A stretch of 64,000 bases of DNA. Source: Paramecium sonneborni. Taxonomy: Eukaryota; Ciliophora; Oligohymenophorea; Peniculida; Parameciidae. The stretch spans positions 108,649 through 172,648 of the forward strand of contig CAJJDN010000108.1 of NCBI GenBank assembly GCA_905182985.1. The letters run 5' to 3'. The notes beneath the pieces were generated by a model. That model saw nothing but the letters and a program-made list of their open reading frames with translations. It ran no database searches and had not been told where the DNA came from. How positions within the stretch are numbered: position 1 is the first letter of the stretch; every line of letters begins with the position of its first letter. Positions 1 through 12,128 of the stretch are shown piece after piece. A program made the position numbers and the translations under genes.

Positions 1-3000
1 TCTAGATTGATATTTTAAAATAATTTAGATTTGGTAAAATAAAAATTCTAATTTCCACATCTGTTGCAGAAGAAGGTATAGATATTCCAATGTGCAATTA
101 TGTAATTGGATTCAATCCGATAGCTAGTTCAAAGGCATATGTATAAATGAAAGGAAGAGCAAGAAAAGAAAATTCTTAGTTTATGATATTTATGGTAGAT
201 AAAGATTAAAAAGCTAAAGTGTAAAGCCATCATTAGGTTTAAAATAATATCAAATAAATTATTGAAGAATTAACAGCTCCTTAAAGATAACAGATGTTGT
301 CTAAGGCTGTTCAAACTTTATGTATTTATTAATTGCTTAATTTAGAAAGTAAAACTTTTGAGAACACATTTTATGATTCATTTGAAATTGATTACACTGG
401 TGCTTTAATAAATACACATTGGTCTTGTTAATTAATTTAATAATTATGCTAAAAGTTTAATTCCAAATAAGCAGAAAGAGTTGTTCCAAAATATGTAATT
501 TATTAATTGTAAAGTAATTCAAAAATGAATGAACAATTTATTTCATTCTTACTTCTCCCCATCTCTTTAAAAAGTTTTATTTTTTATGGAAAACTTGCTC
601 CCACTTTAAAAGATGCAAAATAATCTGCTGCATTTGAAGCTTCTTTGTAATTATATTCAAAAGGATATCTTGATGATAATTTATAAATCAGTTTTGATAA
701 TGATTTGGGTTAACATATTGGAGCTGATTAAGATGATTCTTAAATTATGATGGTAACTATCCTAAAAATTTTAATAGACTAGGGAATAATGGCAAATAGC
801 TTGTAAATATTCTCAAAGGCTTTTTCATAGTTAATCTACTATGGGTGGCAAGATTAATTCTTAAAAAAAATATTATGATAATTTATTTAAGACTATTTTT
901 CAAGGAAAAGATGAATTATCTGATGAATTCATATTGTATCAATGTCTTTTCAATAATGAGAATATAATAATAGCTTTTCCAAAATAAATGCTACAATTAA
1001 TCAATACTAGTTAGAACACATTTGTTGCTCTTGGATTTTAATTTTTATATCTATCATAGATTTCAAAAAGTCAATATATTAATTTTTATAAATAATATAT
1101 AGAAATGATCATAAGAGAAGAAAAATTAAAATTAATTAGAGATGATATATATTAGATTTTTAATAAATGTAATACTGTAGGTTATATATTTTAGAATTTC
1201 AAATATTGATAAAAAATGAATCCGAAAAGAATCTATTAATAATATTAAAGGTTTAAAGCAATAGTAATTTACTATTAAATTAAATTATAAGCTAGTTTAC
1301 TTTGAGATTCAAGGTTTATTTTTTAAAAGAGAAAATAAATGATTAGTTGGTTTAGGGATTCTTTTAACATCCTTTAAAAATAAATCAACAAATAAATGAA
1401 GTTTTAAATTCTATCAATAAATATTAAAAGAATCTCACATCTCTCAAGTTTAATTTTCAAGATAATTTAGAAGAATAAAATTTGAATTTCATACATTATA
1501 GCGTATCTGATAATAATGAGCCCATAAATATAAAAGAGAAATTGGATGAAATATTATTTCAGTCTTTAGATTTACAATCTCACAATCATAATAATTTATT
1601 GTTAGGCCTTCAATATTACAAATTTCTAATATCAGTTCTATTATATGCAAATTATTTTCATAATGATATTAGGATTACCAAAACTAAATTAAAGAAATTT
1701 ACAAGAAGCACATATGTAAGAAACTGTTTATTTGAAAATCATCTATTTTTATATTTACATAAAAATGACTTAGATGATATTACAAAAACATATATTGGAC
1801 TTGAGAGGTATCAAGATAACTTTGATTTAATTATTGAATAATCAATTTTGGATAATCTTTCAGTTACTAAAAAAAGATAATTTAAAAATATAATTTAAAA
1901 TAGAATTCATTTTTCAAATTAAGAATTTTTCTAATTTATACAATAATCATTATTTGTGCTTTAAGAAGGGGATGATTATCTTGAAAATGGTCTAAATTGG
2001 CTTAGAATATTTAGAATCATTAATCCAATGAAAATTCATTTAAATTCATCCAAAAGCTTATATGAATTTCTACCTTAAGTTGTTCCTTTAAATGATCAAA
2101 TTAGATAGGTCAAAAAAGTATTTGCTCTATTTGAATATTAAATAAAATATTAATTTAAGCACTTTGAACTTTTATTTTAAGCTATGACTGATATTTCATT
2201 TAAATTTGTTATTAATAATAAAGTAAAATACAAGTATTATGAATAATTTTAATAATAAGAAGAATTTTAGGGATTAATAACAGAATAATAATGGAATGAA
2301 TTTAAATTGTAATTTGAAAGTATGAATTAAACAGACTCAAATAATTACGAAAACTCATTATTAGCTATGTTAGGTAAATCTTTATGGAATTATTTAATAA
2401 TAAAACTATTAAATGAAAACAAATTAAGTAAATATATATGTTAAAATACTAGATTGTTTGGTTTTAAGAATTTTAGGTAAAATTTTATAGAAAACTCCCT
2501 TTATTGGATATTTAGCAATTCACCTAAAAGTGCAAGATTATTTTAATAGTAGTTATCAATCTGCACTTTTTGATTTAGCAGATGAAATTGAAAAATGCAA
2601 AGATTAATCAATAGCATTCATAATGAGTAAAATAAGAATAACTTAAGCCACTCAAAGTTTGGAAAATGCTTTCCTTGCTCTTGTAGGTGCTATTTATATT
2701 GATTCAGATTTTAATTTAAATATTGTAACATTATGGATAAAAATAATACTAGAGGAAGTAAAAGTTTAATAATTATATTCGCAAGATTTTATTAATAGAT
2801 AACCTAAATATCGATTTTATTAATGGTATAATTTCATTTAAAAAATAGGTATTAAGATAAGATAGGTAATCCATTCAATTTTAATCTAATTAAAATTCCA
2901 CATTAAGATTACAAAAAAATTTCGTATGGAGAGAGTTTGTTCATTCCTTATGATATGTTAGAAGCATAGATAGTAAATGTAAAAAGAGATAAATATTATG

Positions 3001-3077
3001 AAATATCGTAACTGCACATTTATGCTAAGAGGAAAAGTTAAGCATGGGAAAAATTGTATGAAATTATTGATTATTGA
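1..3077 (+). CDS. Dicer-like protein, 5' partial
   Basis: The gene enters from the left edge in the frame starting at base 3 and reads 990 codons to TGA at 3075. Four introns are removed: 803-830, 1169-1194, 2428-2452 and 2826-2848. The first residues are the end of a helicase C domain, with SVAEEGIDIP and the motif VI-like QMKGRARKENS as in Dicer helicases. A Dicer-type middle region follows, then two RNase III-like modules (about residues 440-650 and 680-900, with NYLIIKLL and LVGAIYIDSDF) and a basic tail that may be a dsRNA-binding remnant. Dicers cut dsRNA into small RNAs, and ciliates use them in development and silencing. Here the acidic residues of the RNase III signatures are replaced: LLLGLQ and AMLGKS stand where (L)ExLGD is expected. 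It may therefore not be a nuclease. The N-terminal helicase half lies outside the window. Confidence 0.8.
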
Positions 3078-3811
3078 ATTAAAATTAAATGAAGTGATAT
3101 TATTTGGAAACTTGAATTCTATTTTCAACAATTCTTAAAGAGTGTATTTTATTTTATCATATGAAAATGATGAATGCATATTTTTACATCAATACCTCTA
3201 AGTGGATTAATACACATTTATATGAATAAATTATAAAAAAAAATGATTAAATATAAATTATATAAAGAATCAAATTAAATATAATGAATTATTAAATAAT
3301 GCTCAATGAGGACATACATTTAGAAACTAAAAGAGTCAAAGAAATATTTTAAATCTTCTTTAATGAACACTGCGAATATTTTTAAAATGAACTAAAAAAA
3401 ACTTAAACTCTATCATTGGAATGAGATAATTTAAACTAATTAAAAAGTTCTTTTTTGAGTAAAATTGAACTTAATAATATCAATATTTCACTTTTACTAA
3501 AATTGATAAATATCAATCTCTTACTAGTGATTAAATTAATTAATAACTAAAATAATCAGCAATATCATTTACTTTAATGAAATTTCAGAAAAAAGTTTAA
3601 ATTCTTCATAGACTTAAAAACTATGTGTACAATCGATTTTAAGAATGATAAATTTAATTCCTTATGATAAAAAAATATTGTAAGGCAAATATTCTATAAA
3701 AATGTTTTAACATTATTATTATAAAATTTAACATTATGAGTTTTTTCAAGAACATTCATTTTAAACTGATTTTAAAAGTCTTGATAAGTATCAATAAATT
3801 AAATAATAATA
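3078..3811. other. intergenic, no gene seen
   Basis: A+T-rich DNA between the Dicer-like gene and the next start codon. TGA occurs in all frames on both strands, and no RNA gene or repeat is recognised. Confidence 0.5.
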
Positions 3812-4399
3812 ATGATTAAAAGACCTCCAGTACCAAAATTTAATGATGAATGCTCTACTCCAAAAAGATCTTCTGATTTATTAGAGGAAGTCTAACATTT
3901 AGTATATAAAATGAATTTGGATGATGAAGTAGAAAAAAAAGCAATTACAATACTAAATAGATTAACTCTACCAAATACTTCATTACATGCTTAGGCATTA
4001 GTTCATTGTGCTATAAAAGAACTAAATTAACCATTACCTAAAGCAGATGCAAAAGTAGAATACCTTTCCAAATGTATTTAAAATTAATATTCCTCCTTGA
4101 TTTCTACTTTATGCAATAAACTCAAATTAAATTCTAAATCTACTTAAGTTTGCTACATTCTCTATTAATAAATGTAGCCTCTCATAAATAAATTACCAAA
4201 GTAACTTCAAAATGCTATTTCAGTAAAAATTGCCACTGACATAATATTTTTGAAATAAGGAGGAATAAATTCTAAAGTTATTGCTTAAATGGCTAATATT
4301 AAGGTGGAATAATTGTTAATCAATCTAAACAGAATCAAACCATTTGCTTTCAAAATTATATAAGACCTATTCAATCATTTTAATAACAACTCTTAATGA
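3812..4399 (+). CDS. cyclin-fold (TFIIB-like) protein
   Basis: An intronless 195-codon frame. The protein begins MIKRPPVPKFNDE and appears to contain two helical repeats. The first (about residues 28-75) runs NLDDEVEKKAITILNRL. The second (about 95-185) has SVKIATDIIFLKQGG followed by IAQMANIKVEQLL. The spacing resembles the double cyclin fold of TFIIB, whose second repeat reads roughly SVAAAAIYLAS..G..IA..AGVSE.TI. The N-terminal zinc ribbon of a true TFIIB is absent. This could be a divergent TFIIB/BRF-like factor or an unrelated cyclin-fold protein. I assign the family by pattern only. Confidence 0.5.
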
Positions 4400-4905
4400 C
4401 TTTTATTTTTGTATGTTTATATATATTACTCTATTTATTTGATAAATTTTGAATTTTAATTTTACTTAAGCTTTCCTAAGAGAATAATTTAATTCTATTT
4501 TTTTTCATTAAATAAGGTGGTGCTTCATGAATTACGATTAAACTCAATCGTTTATATAAATTAATTAAATTAAAATTTTAATAATTTATAATTTTTACTA
4601 ATTAATAAATTAATTATTATTAAATTAGAAATGCTATTTCAATCATAAAGTTTGAAAAAATGATTAATCAAATTTTTAGAGTGTTCTAATACTATTCAAA
4701 ATATTTGTGTATAATCATGTTTTTAAGTAGTAGAATATTTCAATTTAATCAAAATTCAGCAATAAGATTAAAAATTGTAAAATAAATTTTTTGATGAAAA
4801 TTAAAGACCATAGTACAAGTTGCAAATTAATTATAAAAAAATATAATAATAATTATATTAAAAGATATAAATGAACATTTATCAATATTACTTTGAAATT
4901 TGTTT
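4400..4905. other. intergenic, no gene seen
   Basis: A+T-rich spacer between two converging genes (stop at 4399 on +, stop at 4906 on -). Runs of TTAAT/AATTA dominate and no coding pattern is visible. Confidence 0.5.
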
Positions 4906-6567
4906 TCATTAATAATATCCATAGTGATATTATTAATATGGTATTTACTATTATATTTAATTGTAATTATTGTAATTCAAGTATTGTTAATTTTATTGTT
5001 GGTAATTGATGTAATAATTTGAATAAATATTATTATGAAAATACTGATTGGATGATGTTGGATTAGTATAAAAATGTTATTATTGAGGAATGGAGAATTA
5101 TAAATTTTATTTAATAGATGTTTAAAGCATCTATTGTTAGACTTATTCAAATTAATACTGTTTTTCTTCTTATTAAATATCTATTATAATAACAACAAAA
5201 AAAATACTTGTCGCAGTAATACCATTTTCTTGAGGAAGTGGATCAACGGAGATTTTCTTTTGAATTTATGATTCAGTAAGTTTTGGAGATTCTACATTTT
5301 TTGATGTTTCTTTTCTAGTTAAGAAGTCTGACATGAATTATGTAACTGTCAAACTTAATTTCTGATTAGGATTTTGAATGATTGCTTGTATTAGCAATCT
5401 TTCTTCACTTTCTTAGACCTACTAATTAGATACAATGATTACATTAAATCTTTTTAAATTTCTAATAATTCCATTGTATTAATTTTTAATTTAATTTTCA
5501 CTTCTTCCTCTTAATTCACATTATATTTTAGACCATTTTTTACCATAATTCAAAATCAATGAAAGCAACTGAATTTTTTCTTCTTAACTCCAAGTTGACC
5601 TAGAAATTTCAGGGTTCAGCACATTGTTCCATCTTTCTCTAATTTGTTTTGGATACCTCTATGTTGAAGATAGTGAATTAAATTTAATCGTTAATTCAGT
5701 CCAATTGCTTTTATAATAATGATCACTTTATTATTAAATAAAAAAGGATACTTTGCAATACTTATTAGAATTTAATCTTCTTCCTTTGACCAAGGAGAGA
5801 TTTTTAAATTAGAATGAAGAAGAGATATCCATTTTAATTCCACCAAATTCTTTTCTACACATAGAACTTTTGATACGTATTCCCAATCATTATCATTCTT
5901 AATTAATATTTATAACTATTACAGGAATTAGTTCCAATCTATTTTATGACATTAAATGCTTCGTCATACACCATATAAGTAAATTTTTATCTTATTAATG
6001 CCATTTTTTTCTATTTACATCACTTGTAGATCTAAATATAGTATAAATTATATATTACTTAGAAAATACTTCTTCATAGTACTCTGTCATTTATTAGTCT
6101 GTTGGAAAGTGATTAACACGAACTTTAACAAATTGAGTTACTGTTTCTACATCAATTGGGTCTAAGTTTTTAATCTTTTCTAAGAAATCAATCCACTCTT
6201 TTGGAAGATGGGGCTATGTTTAAATCATAAATTAAATATAATCAAGATTTGTTTAGATTAATTGGTTTATAAAATATTGGTCAAAGTCCAATAAGATAAT
6301 TTAAATCATATTAATTGATTGTATATATATGTATTAACAATGTTCTATTTTTATCTTAATTATCAACTTTGTATTTTTTTAAGGTTAAGATTTTTCTAAT
6401 TTGTCGAGTATCCTAAATATTTGATTGTTAGTATATTCATAATACCTTGAAAATGAAAACATAATGTTAATAATCTTTTAGTAAGGATAACAAATTTAAA
6501 AAGTTGTAATTTTTTACATTTAAGAATCTTAACACTGAATTCGATCAATAGACAACTTATATGACAT
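4906..6567 (-). CDS. three-repeat MYB/SANT DNA-binding protein
   Basis: Spliced length is 518 codons after removing introns 6032-6058, 5898-5922, 5726-5751 and 5181-5207. Two of these end in AAG rather than TAG. Three MYB-type repeats occupy about residues 165-320. The first has DNDWEYVSKVL; the second, ISPWSKEEDQILISIA then RYPKQIRERWNNVLNP; the third, STWSQEEKIQLLSLILN then GRSENQIKNQYNGI. The spaced tryptophans and the RERWNN recognition helix are typical of R2R3/3R-MYB transcription factors. The C-terminal tail is very rich in Gln, Asn and Tyr. The ATG is the first in the frame, and upstream codons do not look coding. A nuclear transcription factor is the likely role; targets are unknown. 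Confidence 0.8.
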
Positions 6568-7232
6568 TCTGTCTACCTTCTAATAAAAAAGTATTGTAGA
6601 AGCACCTGTAAACATATTTCTATTCTCCTGATTGTTTTCTATCCATTTCACACAATACTTCTCTCAAAGCGTATTAGTTGCTATCTCTGTTCACCAGAAA
6701 CTATCATTGAGTCTTTTCCGAAGGCTTGTAATTAAACTTTTGAATTCGTAGAAAGTTTATTAATTTTAAGACTTTTTTCTCTATTAGTCGACGACTTGGT
6801 ACTAAAGAAAAAGAAATTGCTTATGTTTTACAACTGCAAACTTACCTTTAAATAATTTTAGATGATTTACAAAAGCTTCAAACAAGAAATCTATTTATAG
6901 TACATTAGATTCTTTGAATAATAGTAGCATTTGGAATAAGTCCTTTCTAATTAAATTGATGAAATCTGTCTTCCCAATTATGGATGGATATTTAATAGAA
7001 ATAAGAAGATTGAGTAAGGTTGTAAAATTTTCAATGCAAAATGAAAATAAAAGAAAAAGTTTATATAATTCGATTAAAAAAAAAATGATTTAATTAATGT
7101 CACTTGTAAGATTGTTATTTAATTCGAATTTAAAATATATTAGAAAATTATACATTGGGAGATCATTTACAGAATTACATTTATTAATTGGGTTATTTTA
7201 TAATAAAAATGAAAAATATTAAAAAATTAAAA
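6568..7232. other. intergenic with an unresolved short minus-strand frame
   Basis: Mostly A+T-rich spacer. On the minus strand just upstream of the MYB start (about 6570-6740) a frame reads plausibly, with CEMDRKQSGEQKYVYRCFYN, then meets TGA. It could be an upstream exon or a relic, but I found no splice that joins it to the MYB gene. Confidence 0.3.
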
Positions 7233-8326
7233 TCATAGTTGATATTTATATTTAGAATTTCTATGTTGATCATTTCCAGAAGGACGTTATTTGGAGAAGA
7301 ATAATTATTTTTCTGCTTTTTATTATTATTAATTTTAAACTTAAGTAGAAGTTTGTGGTTAATTTTATTTTGTCTTTTTTGGAAGAGTACTAATGTTTCT
7401 TTCAGGACTTTATACAAATTACTCTAAGGATTACTCATTAAAACAAATTTCAATTTCACTGTTTTTCAAGGTTTATTGTGGTTGATTACCTTAATCTTGA
7501 GAAAATAATTTATTTTTAATTTCATCATTATATGCTTATAAATCTTATCCTAAAGCTTCTTGGATGGTAAGCTTGATTTTATGTAAATCTTATTAATTAG
7601 TTTATTGTTTGGATTGATTGTCAATATTATTTTATTCATTTATTTGATCATTTTAAATAATAATTTTTTAGCTTTAAAATTATTGTTATTATTCTTAATG
7701 ATTGATTTCTTCAATTTTTTCTGCATTAGCAATTTATTTTTTAATATTTTATTATGAATCTAACATCAAAATATCACCTAGTTAAATAAATAAATTTACT
7801 TTAAGAGCTATTATTATGAATGTTCTTTTTAAGAATATTATCTGATTAAATTTCAAGTTAAGCATCATCAAAAGGTTTAATAGTGATATCATTATCATTC
7901 ATCATATTCTATTTTAGATATAATTTAATAAACTTTTTTCCATTCTTCTTCATCTGCAATATCATCAATATCAATAGGTTTAGTAGTTTTTCTTTTTTTT
8001 TTTGGTTCTACTTTTGCTTAAATTTGAAGTTATTTATTGAGTCTTGTAATTTCTTTTTCAATCAATAAAAACTTCCTTTCAAGTTCTTCCTTATAAGATG
8101 TTAATTCTTCCACCTCTCAAAATAATTAACATTTGTGATACCTCTTGATCTTTAATAATATAGATAGGTTTTCTTTTATTTTTAACATCTCTTAAATCTG
8201 CTATCTATTTTGCTAACTAATCATTTATTTATCCTAACTCTTCTAATTTTAATTTCTATGCTCATTAATATAATTTACATAACTCTTTAATTTTTCATGC
8301 TACTGTTTAGAAGCTCCACATCCCAT
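7233..8326 (-). CDS. N-myristoylated coiled-coil protein (MGCGASK start)
   Basis: 331 codons after removing introns 8256-8278, 8114-8141, 7909-7933 (starts GTT) and 7778-7799. The N-terminus MGCGASKQQ is a textbook N-myristoylation signal with a palmitoylatable Cys, so membrane or ciliary anchoring is likely. Residues about 15-110 form a charged coiled coil (LRDVKNKRK, EELTSYKEELERKF, LIEKEITRLNKQLQ). The rest is acidic and then Gln-rich, low-complexity sequence ending NSKYKYQL. No enzymatic motif is seen. It resembles a class of small lipidated scaffold proteins; the precise role is unknown. Confidence 0.7.
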
Positions 8327-8384
8327 TTCTTAAATTAAATTAATATCATATTAAATGAGAAATTATAAATATAATTTATGTAGA

Positions 8385-9643
8385 TCATTCTTAAATATCT
8401 TCATTATTGTACTTTTTATGTATACTACTAACAGCTGTAGACATTCTCCTTATAATTCTTTCATTTCCCTTATTAATCTTATTAAATGCTTCTTAAGTTC
8501 TATTTACAGCTTATGTGAATGATTCAAATTAAGTTTACAATCTTATTTTAATAGGACTGCTCTATTCAGAATCAAATATACTTTTTGTTTTTATAAGAAT
8601 TCTTTAAGTTTAAGACCCTTTCTTCCCTTTCTAATTTATATTGATAACCTTTTATCTTGGAGATGTTGAAGAATTACTCTAAGAATGATTTAATTTTGCA
8701 GTTTATCTACAACTATTTTAACTATTTTGACTCTTATGAATAATAGCATCTTTTAATATCTCTTTCTTTGTAGAATATAATTCACTCTCAATTATATGAC
8801 TTTTTATACTTCTTCTTCTAGATTCTAATGCAACATCTTTTACTAATGATTAACATTATTTTTAAAAATTTTAATAGTATTGTTGAATTGGAATTTTTCG
8901 TAATGGAGTTCTCTTTTAATTCTTTTACTCTTATTTATCTATAAGTCCTTGAGATTAAAGAAACTATCTAGCCTTTTGAGTTTCCTCTTCAAATTATTGT
9001 ATTTACTATTTTCTTTAAGGTGAAGGACTTGTTTTAAATATTGAACGATAGAATAAATTTGAATCATTTTTTGGAGATGCATCAAAGTTTAATAATTCTT
9101 CCCCTTTTATTATAGGATCAATCTCTTTAGGTGATTCTGGTTATGATCTTTTTGGCATTTTCAGTTCCTTTCTTTACATTGGCTCATAATTCTAAGATGC
9201 TAAAAATTATAATTTGAATTCTTCATCCAAAATCAATGGCTAAGTATTTTAAGATACCAATTCTTATTTTGCCATCTAACTTTTATTTACATTATTCTTA
9301 GTACTCTCTTAGTATTATTATGTTTTTTGTATTACTTAAAGTTTTAATAATAGATTTCTATCATTTAATAAATTTAATTTATTTATTGATGGTCTTGCAT
9401 CTACAAATGTACTCAATTATCTCATCTCTTCTAATTTCTTATTGAATTACTCTTCTCTTCTAGAATCTTTATTTGAAAACCTTATTTAATTTATTATATT
9501 CAATAATACTTCAATTTTAATTTTGCTTTATTCATTAATGATTCTGCTAATTTCTGTATTCTTTCTTTCTTCTCCTACTCTTCGTCAATTTATCTTAAGT
9601 AAGATTTTATTTTATCATCTTAAATAGAATCTGCATAAAACAT
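8385..9643 (-). CDS. hypothetical basic Ser/Gln/Lys-rich protein
   Basis: 409 residues after one intron (9481-9509, ending AAG). It starts MFYADSIQDDKIKSYLRQ. The N-terminal 60 residues are a charged helix that could form a coiled coil. The remainder is basic and rich in Ser, Gln and Lys (SPRQKVININQKGKKGS), ending in a helix around RIIRRMSTAVSSIHKKYN. I recognise no domain. Its stop lies 58 bp upstream of the MGCGASK gene start on the same strand. A cytoskeletal or basal-body function would be a guess. Confidence 0.6.
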
Positions 9644-9743
9644 TTATTTTTTAATAATTCATTTATTTTATCAATCATATACATTTACAAATAATATATC
9701 ATTCACATTATTATACATTTATACAATTATTCAATAGTTTAAA

Positions 9744-10851
9744 ATGTTCCTAACAATTTATAGAAATCATCCAAAAAAGACTCTATTATTCTTAATCATT
9801 CTCTTTGGAGGAATTACCTATAAATTTAGATCACATTTATTCAATCTTTTCATATAAAAAATGCAAAGCAAATTAACTTAAGAAATACAATTATAAATGG
9901 AAAAAGGTCAAAGAATCAATACAAAACTTGATTAAATATAATTGATTGTTGATCAATTCTATTAGAATAAGTCATTCTTAAATTTTATTTCTGAAATCTT
10001 AAAATAAGAATAAATCACTAATATTGGAAATTAATTGAAATAAAATAAAGAATTAAATTAGGAATAAAAAGAACTCATGTATCAAAACATGTCAGAATTA
10101 TTCTTAATCTATGAAGTATCAACAATTATTCTTTTGAGAAAATCTGAATGTCTACTTTTATTATCTAAAATTGTAATTCTGACAATCACAAATAAATTTT
10201 TATAGAAAATCTACTTCAATAAATATTATAAACATATATAACTCAACAATACCTTTAGATTGTTAATATTTTGTAAGAATAATTTAAAAAAGATCCTCTA
10301 AAATACAATTACAATCAATAAACCAACCTAAAAGAAATGATTAAAAACTTAGTCCAAATTTGTCAAAATAATTTATGGGAAATAAATATTTATCGCAAAT
10401 AGAAAAGTTATGTCGAGACGAGTTTAAAAAAAAAATTATCTAATTTTAGCAATACTATTAAGGTTAAAATCTAACTACTATTCAGTAATAATCAAAATAG
10501 TTAGTTGAGCATATTTTTAAACTTAATAAATCTTTGGCACTGTTAACTTTTTCTGATTATTCAATATCTTACACTTATTAGAAACTTGATAATAGAATTT
10601 AATTAATACCAAATATTAATGATATAAATAATCAAATTCTTATTAAATAGTTATTAAAAAATCATCAGGTTATCAAAGAAATATTTTATGCTCAAGAAAG
10701 TATTTAAAACAATAATAACTATTATTAAAGATAATTAAAATAAAGTCTTAAAATTAAAGTTGAAGAATCATCTTAAACTAATTCATAAATAGATAATAAT
10801 TTAGCAATAATCCAAAAAGTATTCATGAATTTAAGATTTTTGAAATTTTGA
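9744..10851 (+). CDS. PEX3-like peroxisomal membrane protein
   Basis: Near the N-terminus a basic stretch (YRNHPKK) is followed by a membrane segment LLFLIILFGGITYKF, as in peroxin-3. Then come a helical region, the segment EVSTIILLRKSE that matches the PEX3 VYS..LLVLLLRVQ helix, and YITQQYLQIV matching the conserved QQYL. PEX3 sits in the peroxisome membrane and receives PEX19 with its membrane-protein cargo. A 23-nt intron (10463-10485, GTT..CAG) is clear. Between about 10146 and 10206 the frame must change. A 56-nt GT..AG intron there makes the whole gene divisible by three (342 residues; human PEX3 has 373), but a small indel is also possible. Family call is moderate. Confidence 0.5.
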
Positions 10852-11197
10852 AATAATTTTAAAATTAAATTATTAGAAAAATAATATTTGGAATTGAATT
10901 AGATGAATCTTTAAATACACAAAAAAAATTTTTGGGATAATTAGCATGATAGAATTTGATTATTCTTATTATAAATAGTATATATATCTTTATCTAATGA
11001 ATAATAATTCTATGAATTTATCGATTCAAATAATTCACACTACCCATTTATAATATTCTATTCAAGAGAAACAATATTTATAAACAATTAAATATAAAGT
11101 TAAAAATTATTGTATAAATACTAACTATTTATTATTAATAAATAAATTTAGAGCGAAAATAACTGAAATTATTATCTCTAATAATCTGTTAAATAAA
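10852..11197. other. intergenic, possible alternative 3' end of the PEX3-like gene
   Basis: In another frame a coding-like stretch (FGIELDESLNTQKKFLGQLA) runs to TGA near 10948. The true C-terminus of the preceding gene may lie here if a splice was missed. The rest is A+T-rich spacer. Confidence 0.3.
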
Positions 11198-12128
11198 ATG
11201 TAAATATAAAATGCAGCAATAATTAAACAAATAGTCTCCTCTTTATTGGCAGCTGTAGCGTCTATGTTGTTGAAAATAGTTTCACAATTAGATTTTAATT
11301 AAACCTTATATCTACGAGCTGTTATAGGATTAATCATACTTTCAAGTGCTGCCATCTATTTTAAACTTCAAGTTTATAATTTTGATAAGCAAACTATGAA
11401 TAATTTAATTAATAGAGGAGCTATAGCTGGATTTGGAGCATTTATGTATTTTAAAGGATTAAGCTTGGTGCTTGTATCTGAATCAATCCTTTTGAATAGG
11501 ATGTCTCCTATATGGACATCAATTATATGTATTACAGTTTAAAAAAAGGAGTAATTTAATTCAAGATTACTAATAAATATGACACTTTCTGGAATAGGAA
11601 TATTTTTAATAGCAAAAAATAAAACAAATAATAATGAAAGTCAAATCACTGTAGATACTTATTCTCATTGGGTTGGGATAACATTGATATTATTAGCATC
11701 AATAACTTAGGCAATAGTTAATATTTTAGTTAAATCAGTCAACCAAGAAGTAATATTATTTTTATCAATTAGGTTGATAGTATAGTTATTACTTTATATT
11801 AGGGATTTTTTGCAACAAATCTGCCTGTGTTTAATTCCCTATTTGAAGAAACTTAGTAATAAAATTAATTATTTTTAGATTTAATTTACCGTCAGTAAAT
11901 GAATCAATATTAATAACAACTGCTTCTATAATATCTTTATTAGCAGGAGTATTGTAAGTTTAATCTATGAGAGAAGGAAAATTAAGTATAGTTTCAAATG
12001 TTAGTCAAATTCAACTATTTTTTGGATACTTAATTGATTTTTTTGTTTTCTCTGTTAAATTCAATTAACAATAAATAATTGGAAACATCATATTATTATC
12101 TTCTATAATTCCTTTAATTTGGAAATGA
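11198..12128 (+). CDS. EamA/DMT-family membrane transporter
   Basis: 294 residues after two 23-nt introns (11750-11772 and 11856-11878). About ten hydrophobic helices are arranged as two EamA-like halves. The first half has LRAVIGLIILSSAA and the signature LVLVSESILLNRMSPIW, matching the conserved ALxYtsAsxAtlLsxLsPvf motif of drug/metabolite transporters. The second half has SVNESILITTASIISLLAGV, the equivalent helix of the repeat, and ends QIIGNIILLSSIIPLIWK. These proteins move small solutes (nucleotide sugars, amino acids, metabolites) across membranes. The substrate cannot be read from sequence. The downstream ATG at 11211 is out of frame, so the start at 11198 is preferred. Confidence 0.75.

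Noticed and set aside
10146..10206. A retained internal eliminated sequence (IES) in the PEX3-like gene
   Set aside because: The segment is not bounded by the TAYAGYNR-type ends of Paramecium IESs; a GT..AG intron fits at least as well. Kept only as an open possibility.
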